A stretch of 34,142 nucleotides of DNA from positions 1 through 34,142 of the forward strand of contig CAMJGH010000023.1 of NCBI GenBank assembly GCA_946405185.1, in the 5' to 3' direction. Position 1 is the stretch's first letter. Every line of letters starts with the position of its first letter. Positions 6,853-17,000 of the stretch are shown one piece after another. The position numbers and the translations under genes were made by a program. The notes beneath the pieces were generated by a model. It ran no database searches and was not told the origin of the DNA. It saw only the letters and a list, made by a program, of their open reading frames with translations. The stretch is from an uncultured Lachnospiraceae bacterium. GTDB lineage: Bacteria > Bacillota > Clostridia > Lachnospirales > Lachnospiraceae.

Positions 6853-8253
6853 TTACGGTATCTGCGCGATCTGCGCCACAGCCTGCGGCGCTTCGGCGGA
6901 GTTCGGGTACTCGTCGATGACTTTCTGGTACAGCTCCCTGGCCTTGCCCAGATCCCCGATGCGGTGATACGCCACGCCTTCCCAGAAGATGGCTTCCGAA
7001 GAATCCGGTTTCAGCACGCGGGCCGCTTCCAGCAGCCGCACGCCGAACTCCAGCTCAAACCCTTCGTTGGCGCGGCGCTGTCCCTCATTGAAGCAGGAGG
7101 CATACAGATACTCAAAGTTCTGCACATAGATATAGTTGTAGAACTGCCGGTAGGAATCCGAATCCACCAGTTCCGGGGTATAGTTCGGATACTGCTCCGC
7201 TACGGTGGCGATGTCACCCGCGGCATAGATCAGCGCCAGGTTGAGGGCCTTGTCGTAGGCCGCCACCATCTTGTTGCGGGCGTCGGCCGCCTCGTTGCTG
7301 GCGGTGTTCATGTCGTCCACCGTGCCCTGGATATCCGCCTTGTCCTGCTCAAGCGCCTCGATGGTGCGCTGCAGTTCGGCGATCTGCGCGTCCCGCGAGA
7401 GGATCTCGGAGTTGATCTCGTTGATCTGCTGCTGCGCGGACGCCGCGTACTCTTTCTCCTTGCCCGGGATGACCAGGAAGTACAGCGCCAGGATGCCGAT
7501 GGCCACGCCGATCAGCACATACAGGGCGTTGAGGAGGTAGGAGCTGGCGGCCACCCCGTAGGCCGGGATGACCACTTCGGCGCGGGCCGTCTGGCGGAGG
7601 TTCTTCTCCACCGGGTCCACCGTCTCCGGCGCTTTGTGCTGCAGCTCACGGATGGCCTGCTGGTAGCGGCGGGCCGTGGCGTTGCCGCGGTCGATCATCA
7701 GCACATGCGTGAGGAGCTTGCCCGCCTTGGAGTAGGATTTCTCCTGCATGTACAGAAGCGCCAGCAGCAGGTGCGCGCGCAGGAGGTTCGGGTTGGTCTG
7801 CACCACGCGCTTTAGCGTGACCATGGCCAGATCCGCACCGCCGGTCTGCGCCTGGTGCACGGCCTGGTTGTACTTTTCCACCCCCTGCATCTGCAGTTCA
7901 AAATGGTTCTGGTTGGCCTGCACGTCGCGGATGTAGCGCTCGGCCGGGTTGCTCTGCGCGCGGTAGCTGCGGGATAAGACCCACTCGCGCAGGGCCAGCA
8001 CCGTCTCGCCCATCTCGTTGTAGACGAGGCCCAGCAGGTTGCGGGCTTCCACGTGGCGCTTGTTCAGTTCAAGGCAGCGTGAGAGCGCGTCCACGGCACC
8101 GGTCAGATCCCGGACCTGCGCCCGGGATAAGCCCACATTATAATACGCGTTGGCAGTCCGGATGATCCGCTTGTACATCCGCACGTCCTGCCCGCAGCGC
8201 GGGCAGACGGCGAGCGTCGGATTCAGCGTGCTGCCGCATCGGAAACACTTCAT
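6853..8253 (-). CDS. Zinc-ribbon, TPR-repeat, single-pass membrane protein
   Basis: The 466-aa protein begins with a zinc ribbon (Cys3, Cys6, Cys17, Cys20). Cytosolic TPR repeats follow (about residues 35-205, such as GAVDALSRCLELNKRHVEARNLLG in sequence). One membrane segment spans about 241-262, then a coiled coil at 268-320 (QQINEINSEILSRDAQIAELQ and onward). A second TPR region at the C-terminus ends GDLGKARELYQKVIDEYPNSAEAP. The layout places helical-repeat scaffolds on both sides of the membrane, which suggests assembly or sensing rather than catalysis. The ATG at 8253 has only a weak AAGGGA upstream, within the end of the 47-aa gene. It is the last gene of the DUF5717 operon. The exact family is not recognised. 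Confidence 0.85.
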   Translation of the reverse strand: MKCFRCGSTLNPTLAVCPRCGQDVRMYKRIIRTANAYYNVGLSRAQVRDLTGAVDALSRCLELNKRHVEARNLLGLVYNEMGETVLALREWVLSRSYRAQSNPAERYIRDVQANQNHFELQMQGVEKYNQAVHQAQTGGADLAMVTLKRVVQTNPNLLRAHLLLALLYMQEKSYSKAGKLLTHVLMIDRGNATARRYQQAIRELQHKAPETVDPVEKNLRQTARAEVVIPAYGVAASSYLLNALYVLIGVAIGILALYFLVIPGKEKEYAASAQQQINEINSEILSRDAQIAELQRTIEALEQDKADIQGTVDDMNTASNEAADARNKMVAAYDKALNLALIYAAGDIATVAEQYPNYTPELVDSDSYRQFYNYIYVQNFEYLYASCFNEGQRRANEGFELEFGVRLLEAARVLKPDSSEAIFWEGVAYHRIGDLGKARELYQKVIDEYPNSAEAPQAVAQIAQIP

Positions 8254-8263
8254 CGGCTGACCG

Positions 8264-8407
8264 TTATCCCTTCTCTTTCATTTCCTTGAGGATCTGCACC
8301 ATAAAGTCGGTCATGTCGGTCATATCGTCCGCCATGATCAGATCCTCCGCCTCGTCGATCTCGGGACTCGGCTTGAACTTGGCGATCTCTTCTTCAAATT
8401 TGATCAT
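8264..8407 (-). CDS. 47-residue acidic protein of unknown function
   Basis: A short reading frame of 48 codons fills the gap between the RpiR-type regulator and the TPR gene. It starts at the ATG at 8407 after AGAGGAAG, 17 bp beyond the regulator stop, and ends 10 bp before the TPR start. The product begins MIKFEEEIAKFKPSPEIDEA and ends MVQILKEMKEKG. It is rich in Asp and Glu, has a middle Met/Asp/Thr stretch (ADDMTDMTDFM) and looks helical without a membrane segment. Tight packing and the ribosome site support a real gene. No family is recognised; a small partner of the TPR protein is a reasonable guess. Confidence 0.65.
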   Translation of the reverse strand: MIKFEEEIAKFKPSPEIDEAEDLIMADDMTDMTDFMVQILKEMKEKG

Positions 8408-8424
8408 ATTCTTCCTCTTATAGC

Positions 8425-9201
8425 TCAGTCATTGACGGCCAGATCGTCGAGATGGCTAACATAGGCCGCCATCACAAACTCAATGGCCACGTACAGCGCG
8501 GAGATGCTGGTGAAATCGTGGCGGCCGGCGCCGGTAAAGACCGTCACCGGGTAGTACAGCGCCAGATCCGCCTCCTGCGCGATGGGGTTGTTACTCACCT
8601 GCGTGAACGTGATGATGGGCACCTTCTTCCAGCGCAGTTCCCGGGCCAGCTCGACCAGTGTCTCGTTCTGTCCGGACTGCGAGATGAAGACCACCAGATC
8701 CGTGGGCTTCACCGACTCGGACATGGCGGCGCGCCGGCTCTTGGAGTTGGCGATGACCACGTCCTTGGCGGTGTGCACCATCAGAAGGTTCTGGAACTCG
8801 GCAGCCGCCGCATCCTGCGTGTGCCCGGACGGCACCAGAAAGACGCGCCCGGCGGCATCCAGCATCCGGTTAAAGCCTTCATGGTCCCACGCGGGCAGGT
8901 CGTCCAGAAAGCGCGTGAACACATCCTGGAGCTTGAGCAGGTCCACGCCCGTGCCGGCGGCTTTCACCTCCGGCCGGTCGTTTTCCGCCTTCAGCAGATA
9001 GCGGAATTCCGTGTAGCCGGAGAGCCCCAGCTTCTTGGCAAAGCGCAGGATGGTGGTGCGCGACACGCTGCAGGCGTAGGCGCACTGCTCGATGGTCATG
9101 TCGGCTGTCTCTTTTTTGTTGGCGTAAATGGTCTCCCAGATCTCCCGGTCACCTTCATTGAGATGATCATAATGAATGTGAACGCGTTCTTCCAGTGTCA
9201 C
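8425..9201 (-). CDS. MurR/RpiR-family transcriptional regulator
   Basis: RpiR-type regulators bind DNA through an N-terminal helix-turn-helix and sense phosphosugars through a SIS domain. In this 258-aa protein the helix-turn-helix is near residues 36-68 (MTIEQCAYACSVSRTTILRF followed by AKKLGLSGYTEF). The SIS domain covers about 108-245, with the sugar-phosphate loop FISQSGQNET at 172-181. The start is a GTG at 9201 preceded by AAGGAGG. It follows valS by 37 bp within the DUF5717 operon, an unusual place for a sugar regulator, and no sugar catabolic genes are nearby. Its ligand cannot be inferred. Confidence 0.9.
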   Translation of the reverse strand: MTLEERVHIHYDHLNEGDREIWETIYANKKETADMTIEQCAYACSVSRTTILRFAKKLGLSGYTEFRYLLKAENDRPEVKAAGTGVDLLKLQDVFTRFLDDLPAWDHEGFNRMLDAAGRVFLVPSGHTQDAAAAEFQNLLMVHTAKDVVIANSKSRRAAMSESVKPTDLVVFISQSGQNETLVELARELRWKKVPIITFTQVSNNPIAQEADLALYYPVTVFTGAGRHDFTSISALYVAIEFVMAAYVSHLDDLAVND

Positions 9202-9238
9202 AGTTTTGCCTCCTTGTGTCGGTTCAGAGCCTTCCGGT

Positions 9239-11872
9239 TTACCCCAGGTGGGCCAGCTGCGCTTCCACCTGCGCCAGCTGTGCCTGATAGCGGGCCAGTT
9301 TCTCGCGCTCGGCTTCCACCTTGGCAGCCGGTGCGCGCGACACGAACTTTTCGTTAGAGAGCATCCCTTCGCCGCGGGCGATCTCCGCCTGCAGGCGCTT
9401 GCGTTCGCCCGTCAGGCGCTCGCGCTCCTTTTCCAGGTCCACGAGGTCGGACAGCGGGATGTAGATGACCGCATCCGGCGTCACCGCCGACACGGCATCG
9501 GCTTCAATGCCGGCCTTGTCCGCCTGCACGGCCACTTCGGAGCCGGAGGCCAGGGCCGCAAAGAAGGCGGAACCCTCGGCAAAAATTTCCCGGACGGCTT
9601 CGCTTTCCGACACCACGAACAGCTTGGCCTTGCGGGACGGCGGCACGTTCATGGAGGTGCGCAGGGTGCGCACCGCGCGGACGGCTTCCTTGATGGCCTC
9701 GGTGGCCGTCTCTTCCGCCGGGAAGTTCAGGGCTTCGTCGTACACCGGCCACGAAGAGACCATGATGCTCTCCTCTTCATCCTGCAGGTTGCAGAAGATC
9801 TCTTCGGTGACGAACGGCATGAACGGGTGCAGAAGCTTTAACGAGTCGATCAGGACCTTCCGCAGCGTGTAGAGCGCGGCCGCCTTGCTGGCGGACTCGC
9901 CGTACAGGCGGGGCTTGACCATCTCGATGTACCAGTCGCAGAACTCATCCCACAGGAAGTCTTCGACCTTCTGCAGGGCGATGCCCAGTTCGAACTTGTC
10001 CAGGTTTTCGGTGACATCCTTCACCAGCGTGTTGCACTTGCTGATGATCCACCGATCGGCCGGCGTCAGATCCTCCGCCTTCACGGCGGCATCGTCCGCG
10101 TGCTCCAGGTTCATCATGATGAAGCGCGAGGCGTTCCAGATCTTGTTGGCAAAGTTGCGGCTGGCCACCACGCGCTCCCAGTAGAAGCGCATGTCGTTGC
10201 CGGGCGCGTTGCCGGTCAGCAGCGTCATGCGCAGGGCGTCGGCGCCGTACTTGTCGATGACCTCCAGCGGGTCGATGCCGTTGCCGAGTGACTTGCTCAT
10301 CTTCCGCCCCTGGTCGTCGCGCACAAGGCCGTGGAAGAGCACCGTCTTGAACGGCTCTTCGCCCATGTGCTCGAAGCCCGAGAAGATCATGCGGATGACC
10401 CAGAAGAAGATGATGTCATAGCCGGTGACCAGCACATCCGTCGGATAGAAGTACGCCAGGTCTTCGGTCTTCTCCGGCCAGCCGAGCGTGGAGAACGGCC
10501 ACAGGGCCGACGAGAACCACGTGTCCAGCGTGTCCGGATCCTGCGTGAGGTGCGTGCAGCCGCACTTCGGGCAGATGGCGGGCGCCTCTTTGGCCACCAC
10601 GATCTCGCCGCACTCGTCGCAGTACCAGGCCGGGATGCGGTGCCCCCACCACAGCTGACGGGAGATGCACCAGTCGCGGATGTTGTCCGTCCAGTTGAAG
10701 TAGTTCTTCTCCATGCGCTCCGGGATCAGCCGGATGCGGCCGTCTTTGACGGCTTCCTGGGCGGGCTTGATGAGTTCGTCCATCTTGACGAACCACTGCT
10801 GCTTGACAAGCGGCTCCACGGTGGTGCCGCAGCGGTCATGCGTGCCGACGGCGTGCAGGTGCGGGACCACCTTGACCAGAAGCCCCAGCTCTTCCAGGTC
10901 CGCCACGATGGCCTTTCTGGCTTCGTAGCGGTCCATGCCGGCGTACTTGCCGCCGTTGCCGTTGATGGTGCCGTCATCGTTCATGATGTTGATCATGGGC
11001 AGGTCGTGGCGGCGGCCTACTTCGAAGTCGTTCGGGTCATGGGCGGGCGTGATCTTCACGCAGCCGGTCCCGAACTCCTTGTCCACGTAGGCATCGGCGA
11101 TGACCGGGATGGTGCGGCCGGTCAGCGGCAGGACGAGCATTTTGCCCACCAGATCCTGATAGCGCTCATCGTCCGGGTTCACGGCCACGGCGGTATCGCC
11201 CAGCAGTGTCTCCGGACGGGTGGTCGCGATCTCCACAAACCCTTCGCCCTCCGCGAACGGATAGCGGATGTGCCAGAAATGGCCGTTCTGATCCTCATGC
11301 ACGGCCTCGGCATCCGAGATGGACGTCTGGCACTTCGGGCACCAGTTGACGATGCGGGCGCCTTTGTAGATCATCCCCTTGTTGTACAGGCGCACGAACA
11401 CTTCCTGCACGGCGGCGGAGCACCCGTCGTCCATGGTGAAGCGCTCACGCTGCCAGTCGGCGGACGACCCCAGGCTCTTTAACTGGGTGATGATGCGGCT
11501 GCCGTACTCGGCGCGCCAGTCCCAGCACTTTTCCAGGAACCCTTCGCGGCCCAGATCCGCCTTGTCGATGCCCTGCTTTTTGAGGGCGTCGATCACCTTC
11601 ACCTCGGTGGCGATGGCGGCGTGGTCCGTGCCCGGCTGCCACAGGGCGTTGTACCCCTGCATGCGCTTGTAGCGGATGAGGGTGTCCTGCAGGGCGTTGT
11701 CCAGTGCGTGGCCCATGTGCAGCTGCCCGGTGATGTTGGGCGGCGGCATCACGATGGTGAACGGTTTCTTTTTGCTGTCCGGTTCGGCGTGGAAGTAGCC
11801 GTTCTTCTCCCACTTTTCATACAGTCTCTTTTCGATCGCGGACGGATCGTACGTCTTACTCAGTTCCTTCAC
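9239..11872 (-). CDS. valS: Valyl-tRNA synthetase
   Basis: This class I aminoacyl-tRNA synthetase joins valine to tRNA-Val. The 877-aa length is normal. The HIGH motif appears as HMGH (52-55) after [10 protein letters not shown], and KMSKS is at 524-528. The CP1 editing domain includes [14 protein letters not shown] and [16 protein letters not shown]. Zinc-binding cysteine pairs occur in NWCPKCQ and near residues 418-438. A C-terminal tRNA-binding coiled coil follows [13 protein letters not shown]. The start is a GTG at 11872 inside the end of the preceding gene (17-bp overlap) with a weak AAAGGG site, so translation is probably coupled. No T-box lies upstream; the gene depends on the DUF5717 operon promoter. 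Confidence 0.97.
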   Translation of the reverse strand: MKELSKTYDPSAIEKRLYEKWEKNGYFHAEPDSKKKPFTIVMPPPNITGQLHMGHALDNALQDTLIRYKRMQGYNALWQPGTDHAAIATEVKVIDALKKQGIDKADLGREGFLEKCWDWRAEYGSRIITQLKSLGSSADWQRERFTMDDGCSAAVQEVFVRLYNKGMIYKGARIVNWCPKCQTSISDAEAVHEDQNGHFWHIRYPFAEGEGFVEIATTRPETLLGDTAVAVNPDDERYQDLVGKMLVLPLTGRTIPVIADAYVDKEFGTGCVKITPAHDPNDFEVGRRHDLPMINIMNDDGTINGNGGKYAGMDRYEARKAIVADLEELGLLVKVVPHLHAVGTHDRCGTTVEPLVKQQWFVKMDELIKPAQEAVKDGRIRLIPERMEKNYFNWTDNIRDWCISRQLWWGHRIPAWYCDECGEIVVAKEAPAICPKCGCTHLTQDPDTLDTWFSSALWPFSTLGWPEKTEDLAYFYPTDVLVTGYDIIFFWVIRMIFSGFEHMGEEPFKTVLFHGLVRDDQGRKMSKSLGNGIDPLEVIDKYGADALRMTLLTGNAPGNDMRFYWERVVASRNFANKIWNASRFIMMNLEHADDAAVKAEDLTPADRWIISKCNTLVKDVTENLDKFELGIALQKVEDFLWDEFCDWYIEMVKPRLYGESASKAAALYTLRKVLIDSLKLLHPFMPFVTEEIFCNLQDEEESIMVSSWPVYDEALNFPAEETATEAIKEAVRAVRTLRTSMNVPPSRKAKLFVVSESEAVREIFAEGSAFFAALASGSEVAVQADKAGIEADAVSAVTPDAVIYIPLSDLVDLEKERERLTGERKRLQAEIARGEGMLSNEKFVSRAPAAKVEAEREKLARYQAQLAQVEAQLAHLG

Positions 11873-12671
11873 TGTCGTTGCCCTTTCGATAATCGTCCTT
11901 CTTTTTGGCCAGATACGCCCCGAGGGCTTCCTCCCGGCGGTACGGATCCATGCCGTGGATCTCTCCTAAAGCGCCGGAGCCGACGCGGGCCAGCGCCCGG
12001 TCCTGCTCGGTGCGGTATTCCTTTTCCCAGTCCGGGAAGCGCTCGCTTTCGGGCGCCACCCACTCCGGCACCTCCAGCCCGCCCAGCTTGCAGAGCTTGT
12101 AGGCCTGCTTCACGAGCAGAAGGTCGCCGTTGTACTCATAGCCCGTCTTCAGGCAGGAAAGCGCCGCATCATAGAAGCCCATGTTGGCGTAGGCGAAGGC
12201 CTCGCCCAGGCAGGCGTGCGCACAGGCATCCGCCGTGCGGCCGGGAATGTTCTCCTGATGCAGCAGGTCCTCGTAGAGCCGGATGGCCATGCGGAAGCGC
12301 CGGCGCTCCAGCACCGCGTCCGCCCGCGAGAGTTCCCGCAGATACGGGAGCCGGCGGGATTCCGCCTCCAGGCTCTTCTGGAAGTCGCGCAGGCGCTCTT
12401 CCGGATAGTATCCGAACTCGCGCTGGACGGCCATCATCTGCACGGTGAGGTCCCGGGAAGAAGCGTAGCGCGCCAGGCGGTTTGCGGATTCCGGCAGGCC
12501 GCAGTCATCGCGGATGAACGCGAGCAGCGTATCGTCCAGGAAGCCTTCCTCCACGAACATCGGGTTGTGGTACAGATAGTAGCACAGTTCCTCCACGGAG
12601 TAGATCTCCAGCTGGAAGCCCTGGCAGACATACGGTTTTTCGGCAATTTTTCCGGTGCACAGAAGGTTCAT
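11856..12671 (-). CDS. Helical-repeat protein, third gene of the DUF5717/5716 cassette
   Basis: The 271-aa soluble protein is rich in helix and has TPR-like pairs around residues 115-195 ([20 protein letters not shown], then [24 protein letters not shown] in sequence). The N-terminal part, [23 protein letters not shown], has no signal peptide. The C-terminus is charged ([15 protein letters not shown]). I recall no assigned function; I believe similar genes occur beside DUF5716/DUF5717 genes. The ATG at 12671 follows GAGGAGGGC and overlaps the stop of the DUF5716 gene by 4 bp (ATGA). It overlaps valS by 17 bp. Strict coupling to the two upstream genes suggests a shared complex. Confidence 0.82.
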   Translation of the reverse strand: MNLLCTGKIAEKPYVCQGFQLEIYSVEELCYYLYHNPMFVEEGFLDDTLLAFIRDDCGLPESANRLARYASSRDLTVQMMAVQREFGYYPEERLRDFQKSLEAESRRLPYLRELSRADAVLERRRFRMAIRLYEDLLHQENIPGRTADACAHACLGEAFAYANMGFYDAALSCLKTGYEYNGDLLLVKQAYKLCKLGGLEVPEWVAPESERFPDWEKEYRTEQDRALARVGSGALGEIHGMDPYRREEALGAYLAKKKDDYRKGNDSEGTE

Positions 12672-14068
12672 CGCGCCCTCCTCTCCGCCTGGTTCCAGCT
12701 GATGCCCGCCTCCTGGCGCGACACCGTGCCGGTGGCCGGGAAGATCCGCCCGAAGCCGAGGTCTTCGGCTTCAATGAGCAGCACATCCTCCGCGCGGAAG
12801 GATACCGTCAGCGCCACGCGCGTGGTGTACCCTTCGCGGACCGGGAAATCCGCCAGCGACACCGGGATGCGGCGCGGCGGGATGCCGGCGCGCATGTTCC
12901 CTTCCACGACCAGCTCAAGGGGATCCTTGCCGTTGACCAGAAGGTCGGCCCGCCCCACGGCTTCGTACCAGTTGCTGCCTTCCTCGATGAGCGTCAGCTT
13001 GACCGGGCTCCCCTTGCGCAGCCCGGTCACCGATACGGATAACGGCACGCGGCCGGCCGTATCAAACCGGTACGGGAAGTGCGTGGTCTTCTGCAGCGAG
13101 TCGAACCCGCACAGCGCCGCGCCCTTCGCAAACACGCCTTCCGTCATGAACACGCGCCGTCTGGTGCAGACGGTCTTGAGGAAACCGGTGGCCCAGGATT
13201 CGCACTCGGAAAACCCGGAGCCCGAGAGCAGCACGGCTGAATAGACGTTGCCGGCCAGCATCCGCTCCGCGCAGGGCGTCAGGATGGAATCCGCCAGCTT
13301 CCGGCCGGATTCGGTGTCCAGCAGGTCCAGCGAGAAACTCTCTTCCAGGTAGTTTTCCCGCACCTGCAGCAGGCCGGGCTTGCCGCCACGCACGCAGCGG
13401 AAGCGGAAGAACCGGAGCCCGTCGCGGGAGAGGTCGAACAGCCCCACGTCGTTGGCCCAGATGTCCAGCTTCTGGCTGGCGGTGTAGCAGGCGAAGCTCT
13501 CGCCGTGTGAGCGGATCATCACCCGCTCCTTTTCGATGCCCAGCTTCGCACAGCAGCGCATCAGCACGTCCAGCAGCTTCCGGTCCAGTGACGGCACCGT
13601 AAAGACCAGGCGCTCCAGGGCGGAAAAATCAAACGGCTGCGGCGCCGGGATCTCCGGCTCGGCGGGAGCCTGGACGGGCTCCGCGGTTTCTTCGCTTTCC
13701 CCTTCCGTCTGATCCTCCAGCCGCGCTTTCGCGTACGTCATGGAGGTGCGCAGGACGGTATCCAGGAAGGCGAACATCAGATCCTCCGCCGTGTACCGGA
13801 TGCCTTCCATGGTGGCCGTGCCGTCCTTGGCCACCATCTTGGTCAGTTTGTCAACGATGCTGCCCGTCCCGAAGAGCGCCGCGCGGGCGGCATCCTCTCC
13901 GACCACCCAGTCTTTTTCGCCGCGCAGGCGGCAGACCGCCGTGGCGATCTGCTCGGGGTGGTCGCCTTCGCCGAAGATGACCATCTCCGGCTCGGCAAGA
14001 CCGGCCGCGCACCAGGAGACCTGCGTGGTATCGTCGCACAGGTCAAAACCAAAGACCAGATGTTTCAC
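12668..14068 (-). CDS. DUF5716-like protein with Hsp70/actin-type ATPase fold
   Basis: The 466-aa protein reads like a degenerate Hsp70. A phosphate-1-like strand, FGFDLCDDTTQ, is at 6-16. VVGEDAARA at 55-63 matches the Hsp70 VGxxAxR site. LVFTVPSLDRKLLDVLMRCC at 154-173, then KLGI and RSHGESFACY, parallels VITVPAYFND...EPTAAALAY. A weak phosphate-2 loop, GLFDLSRDGLRFF, is at 209-221. The adenosine motif VLLSGSGFSE at 279-288 is followed by FAKGAALCGF. Residues 340-450 look like a beta domain in the place of the Hsp70 substrate domain. Phosphate-2 lacks the usual Gly-Gly-Gly-Thr, so ATP hydrolysis is uncertain. A Pro/Glu linker spans 116-145. The GTG at 14068 follows AAAGGAGAA and overlaps the DUF5717 stop by 4 bp. 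The DUF name is from memory. Confidence 0.85.
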   Translation of the reverse strand: MKHLVFGFDLCDDTTQVSWCAAGLAEPEMVIFGEGDHPEQIATAVCRLRGEKDWVVGEDAARAALFGTGSIVDKLTKMVAKDGTATMEGIRYTAEDLMFAFLDTVLRTSMTYAKARLEDQTEGESEETAEPVQAPAEPEIPAPQPFDFSALERLVFTVPSLDRKLLDVLMRCCAKLGIEKERVMIRSHGESFACYTASQKLDIWANDVGLFDLSRDGLRFFRFRCVRGGKPGLLQVRENYLEESFSLDLLDTESGRKLADSILTPCAERMLAGNVYSAVLLSGSGFSECESWATGFLKTVCTRRRVFMTEGVFAKGAALCGFDSLQKTTHFPYRFDTAGRVPLSVSVTGLRKGSPVKLTLIEEGSNWYEAVGRADLLVNGKDPLELVVEGNMRAGIPPRRIPVSLADFPVREGYTTRVALTVSFRAEDVLLIEAEDLGFGRIFPATGTVSRQEAGISWNQAERRAR

Positions 14069-17000
14069 CGGGGTTCTCCTTTCAGCTCGGCGATCTTACC
14101 CATCCAGATCCCAAGCATTTCTTCACAAAAAGCGGCGCGCCGCAGCACGTCCTCCGCGGCATCCGCGTTGTCTTTCCCGCCGGCCGCCAGAAGCGTTCCC
14201 GCCTCATCGAGCGATTCGAAAAGGCTGCCCGGCATGGTGCGGATGCTGCCCGCAGACAGGCGGCAGGTGCCGTCCGCCTTGCTGAGGCCGATGCGGTCCT
14301 CCCGCATGACCGTCATCTGCGCGTCCTCGTCCGAGAACAGCGTGAGCGGGCAGGTGTAGATGCCCTCGCACATGCGCGCAAGCGGCAGCAGCGTCCCCGC
14401 GGCTTCGCCGGGATGCTGGCAGTTGACCCAGTACTTGCCCGGCTCCTCCGTGCGGTACTCCGCGATGCGGCAGCCGTTCAGGCGCTCCGGCAGCACCGTG
14501 CCTTCCGGCAGGCGGTCGAAGCACGCGAAGAACTGCCCCGCGGCCGCCAGGCCCTCGGCCAGCGACCGGATCTCGGCCTGGATCTTCGCCGACGGGCGCT
14601 TGCGCCGCAGATCCTCCTCGAGGAGGGCCAGCGCCGTGAGCACCTCGCCGCCGCCCGTAAAGGCGGCCGCCTCGCGGTACTGGCGCACGTAGTTGAAGAA
14701 CCACGACGGCACCGGGCTTCCCTTCACCAGGTGCTCATAGCAGCGCCAGACAAAGTAGGCCTGAGCCAGCGTGTGGTACACCTTCTCGGACGCGGCGTAG
14801 ACCGAAAAGACTTCGTCGCAGTCCGCGGTGTTGCCGGTAAAGAGCATCTGCGCGAGCAGCCGCTCCGGCAGATCCGCCAGGTCCGTCCCGCATTTGATCG
14901 AACGCCGCAGGATCCGCAGCCCGGAGGCCGTGGCGCCGTTGGCGTACTGGCACAGATACGCGCAGACTTCCTTGTTGTCCATGCCGGCCGCCGACAGATC
15001 CTGGCAGAGCTGCAGCATGTCAGGGTTCTTGCCGGCTGCCCCCTCGCGGATGCGGTCGGTCACGAGCGACAGCAGGGCCTCTCTGGCCGCGCCGCGGAAG
15101 CCGAAGGCCGCCGCCGACTGCATGGCGCGCTCGTAAAGCTGTTCTTTGATCAGCAGTTCCAGATAGAGGGTGCGCATCTCCGGCGGCATCTCCTCGTCAT
15201 CCAGGCTGTTGAGATAGTCTTTGGCTTCGGCCGTCCCGCCGAACACGCTCCAGTGCTCCAGCAGGTACATGCCGATCTTCTTGCGGAATTCCGGATGGAA
15301 GACCGTATCGTGCGAGGCATCCGACAGCAGGCTCCAGTTCTCCTCGCCCGCTTTCTCCTGCGCCAGCACCTCCCGCAGTGTCAGAAGTTTCAGAAGCGTC
15401 CGGTCACCCGCCAGCTCCCGGCAGGAATCCAGCAGTTCCCGGCGGTTCATCAGCGGCCGCACCTCGGTGTCCGGGAAAACATAGCGGACGCCGGCGGCAT
15501 CGCCAAAGAGCAGCAGCGCATCGTCCGTATAGACCGGGCAGCACACGCTCTTCTTCCCGTCGGTCGGGAAGGCCAGCTCCTGCTGCAGTTCCGGATAGCG
15601 CACGAACACCTGCGTCATGCCCTCGCGCGGGCAGGTAATCTGCTTGGCCATCAGAAGGTCCGGCAGCACGCGTGCCAGCCGGGCGTCGATCATCTCGCGG
15701 CACACGATGTGCTCGTAGATGGGCGCCAGATACGGGCTCATCTTCCCCTGCAGCAGCTCGGACACCGCAAACTCTTCCATCTGGTCGCGGTAGAGCGCGA
15801 AGGTGTCCGGATCCGCCGCGCGGTTTTTCAGCACGTAGGCATAGAGAACCCCCCGCAGGTCCGCGGGCAGTTCGTTGCGGTAGCCGTAGTAAAGGAGCAT
15901 CTCCCGCGGGAAGACCACGTCCCCCTCCGCCGGGCAGGAGCCCAGATAGGCCTCGTACAGGCCCATCATATCCAACGACCGCCTCACGCCCTCCTCGTAC
16001 CACGGGAGAGCTTCCGGCCCGCGCTCGCCGCCCGCCATCATGTAGGCGAGCACCGCGCGCAGCAGCCCGTCCGTCGGGTACCGGCGGTACAGCAGCTGCA
16101 TGGCTTCCACGTGCGGCCGGCTGTAGCGGCGCGACGTCCCCACCAGCTGGGCGGCCTTCTCGGCCAGTCCTTCGCTCACCATGGCATCCCGCGCGTTCTC
16201 ACGCCCGGAACCCTCGGCGTCCCCGCAGAAGTAGAGCGAGAACCGCAGGCATTCCCAGGCGAAATCATCCAGACGGTCAAACAGCTCCGGCTCCGCATTG
16301 AACCGCCCCATGGCCTCCTGGTAGAGGAAGGGGCTGCGCAGGCCGCGCTCGAAGGCGGACCGCAGGAGGCTGATGGCCGCGCCGCCCTCCCGGTAGCGGT
16401 CCGGATCCGCGTACAGCACGAACGGCAGGAGCTCGAGCGGCTGCCCCATGTCCGCAAAGTAGCGGTCGATCAGGCGGATGATGTTGGCCCGCTGGTCGTC
16501 CGCGATGGCGCCGCAGGTGCGCAGATACAGATAGAAGCAGTATTCGAAGATCTCGGTGCGGCGATGGTCGATGACGGTGTGATAGACGCTCTCCAGCATC
16601 TTCTCGGCCGCCGTCCGGTAGCCGCCCTGCACCGCCAGCCATGCCCGGAAGAGCACCGGCAGCGACGCCGAAGGGTCCGAACGACCCAGGCGGATGGCTT
16701 CCTGCTCCATCTCCGGCAGGAGTTTGGCCGCCTGACGCTTCCCGCTGCGGTACTCCAGCACCAGCATCAGGAAACGGGCGTAGGATTCGTACCCGTGGAT
16801 ATCCGTCATGGCGTCGTACAGCGGCGTGGTGCGCCATTCGTTCTTCTGTCCGCCGGCAGCAGGCGTTTCCTCCTCGGGAATGTCATACCCCATGCCGCGC
16901 AGGAACTCGCGCACGGCGGCCGCCGGCTGACGTCCGCGCAGCAGCGTCTCATAGAGAGCCAGGCAGTGCGCATCCTTCATGAACGGCGCCTGCACAAAGC

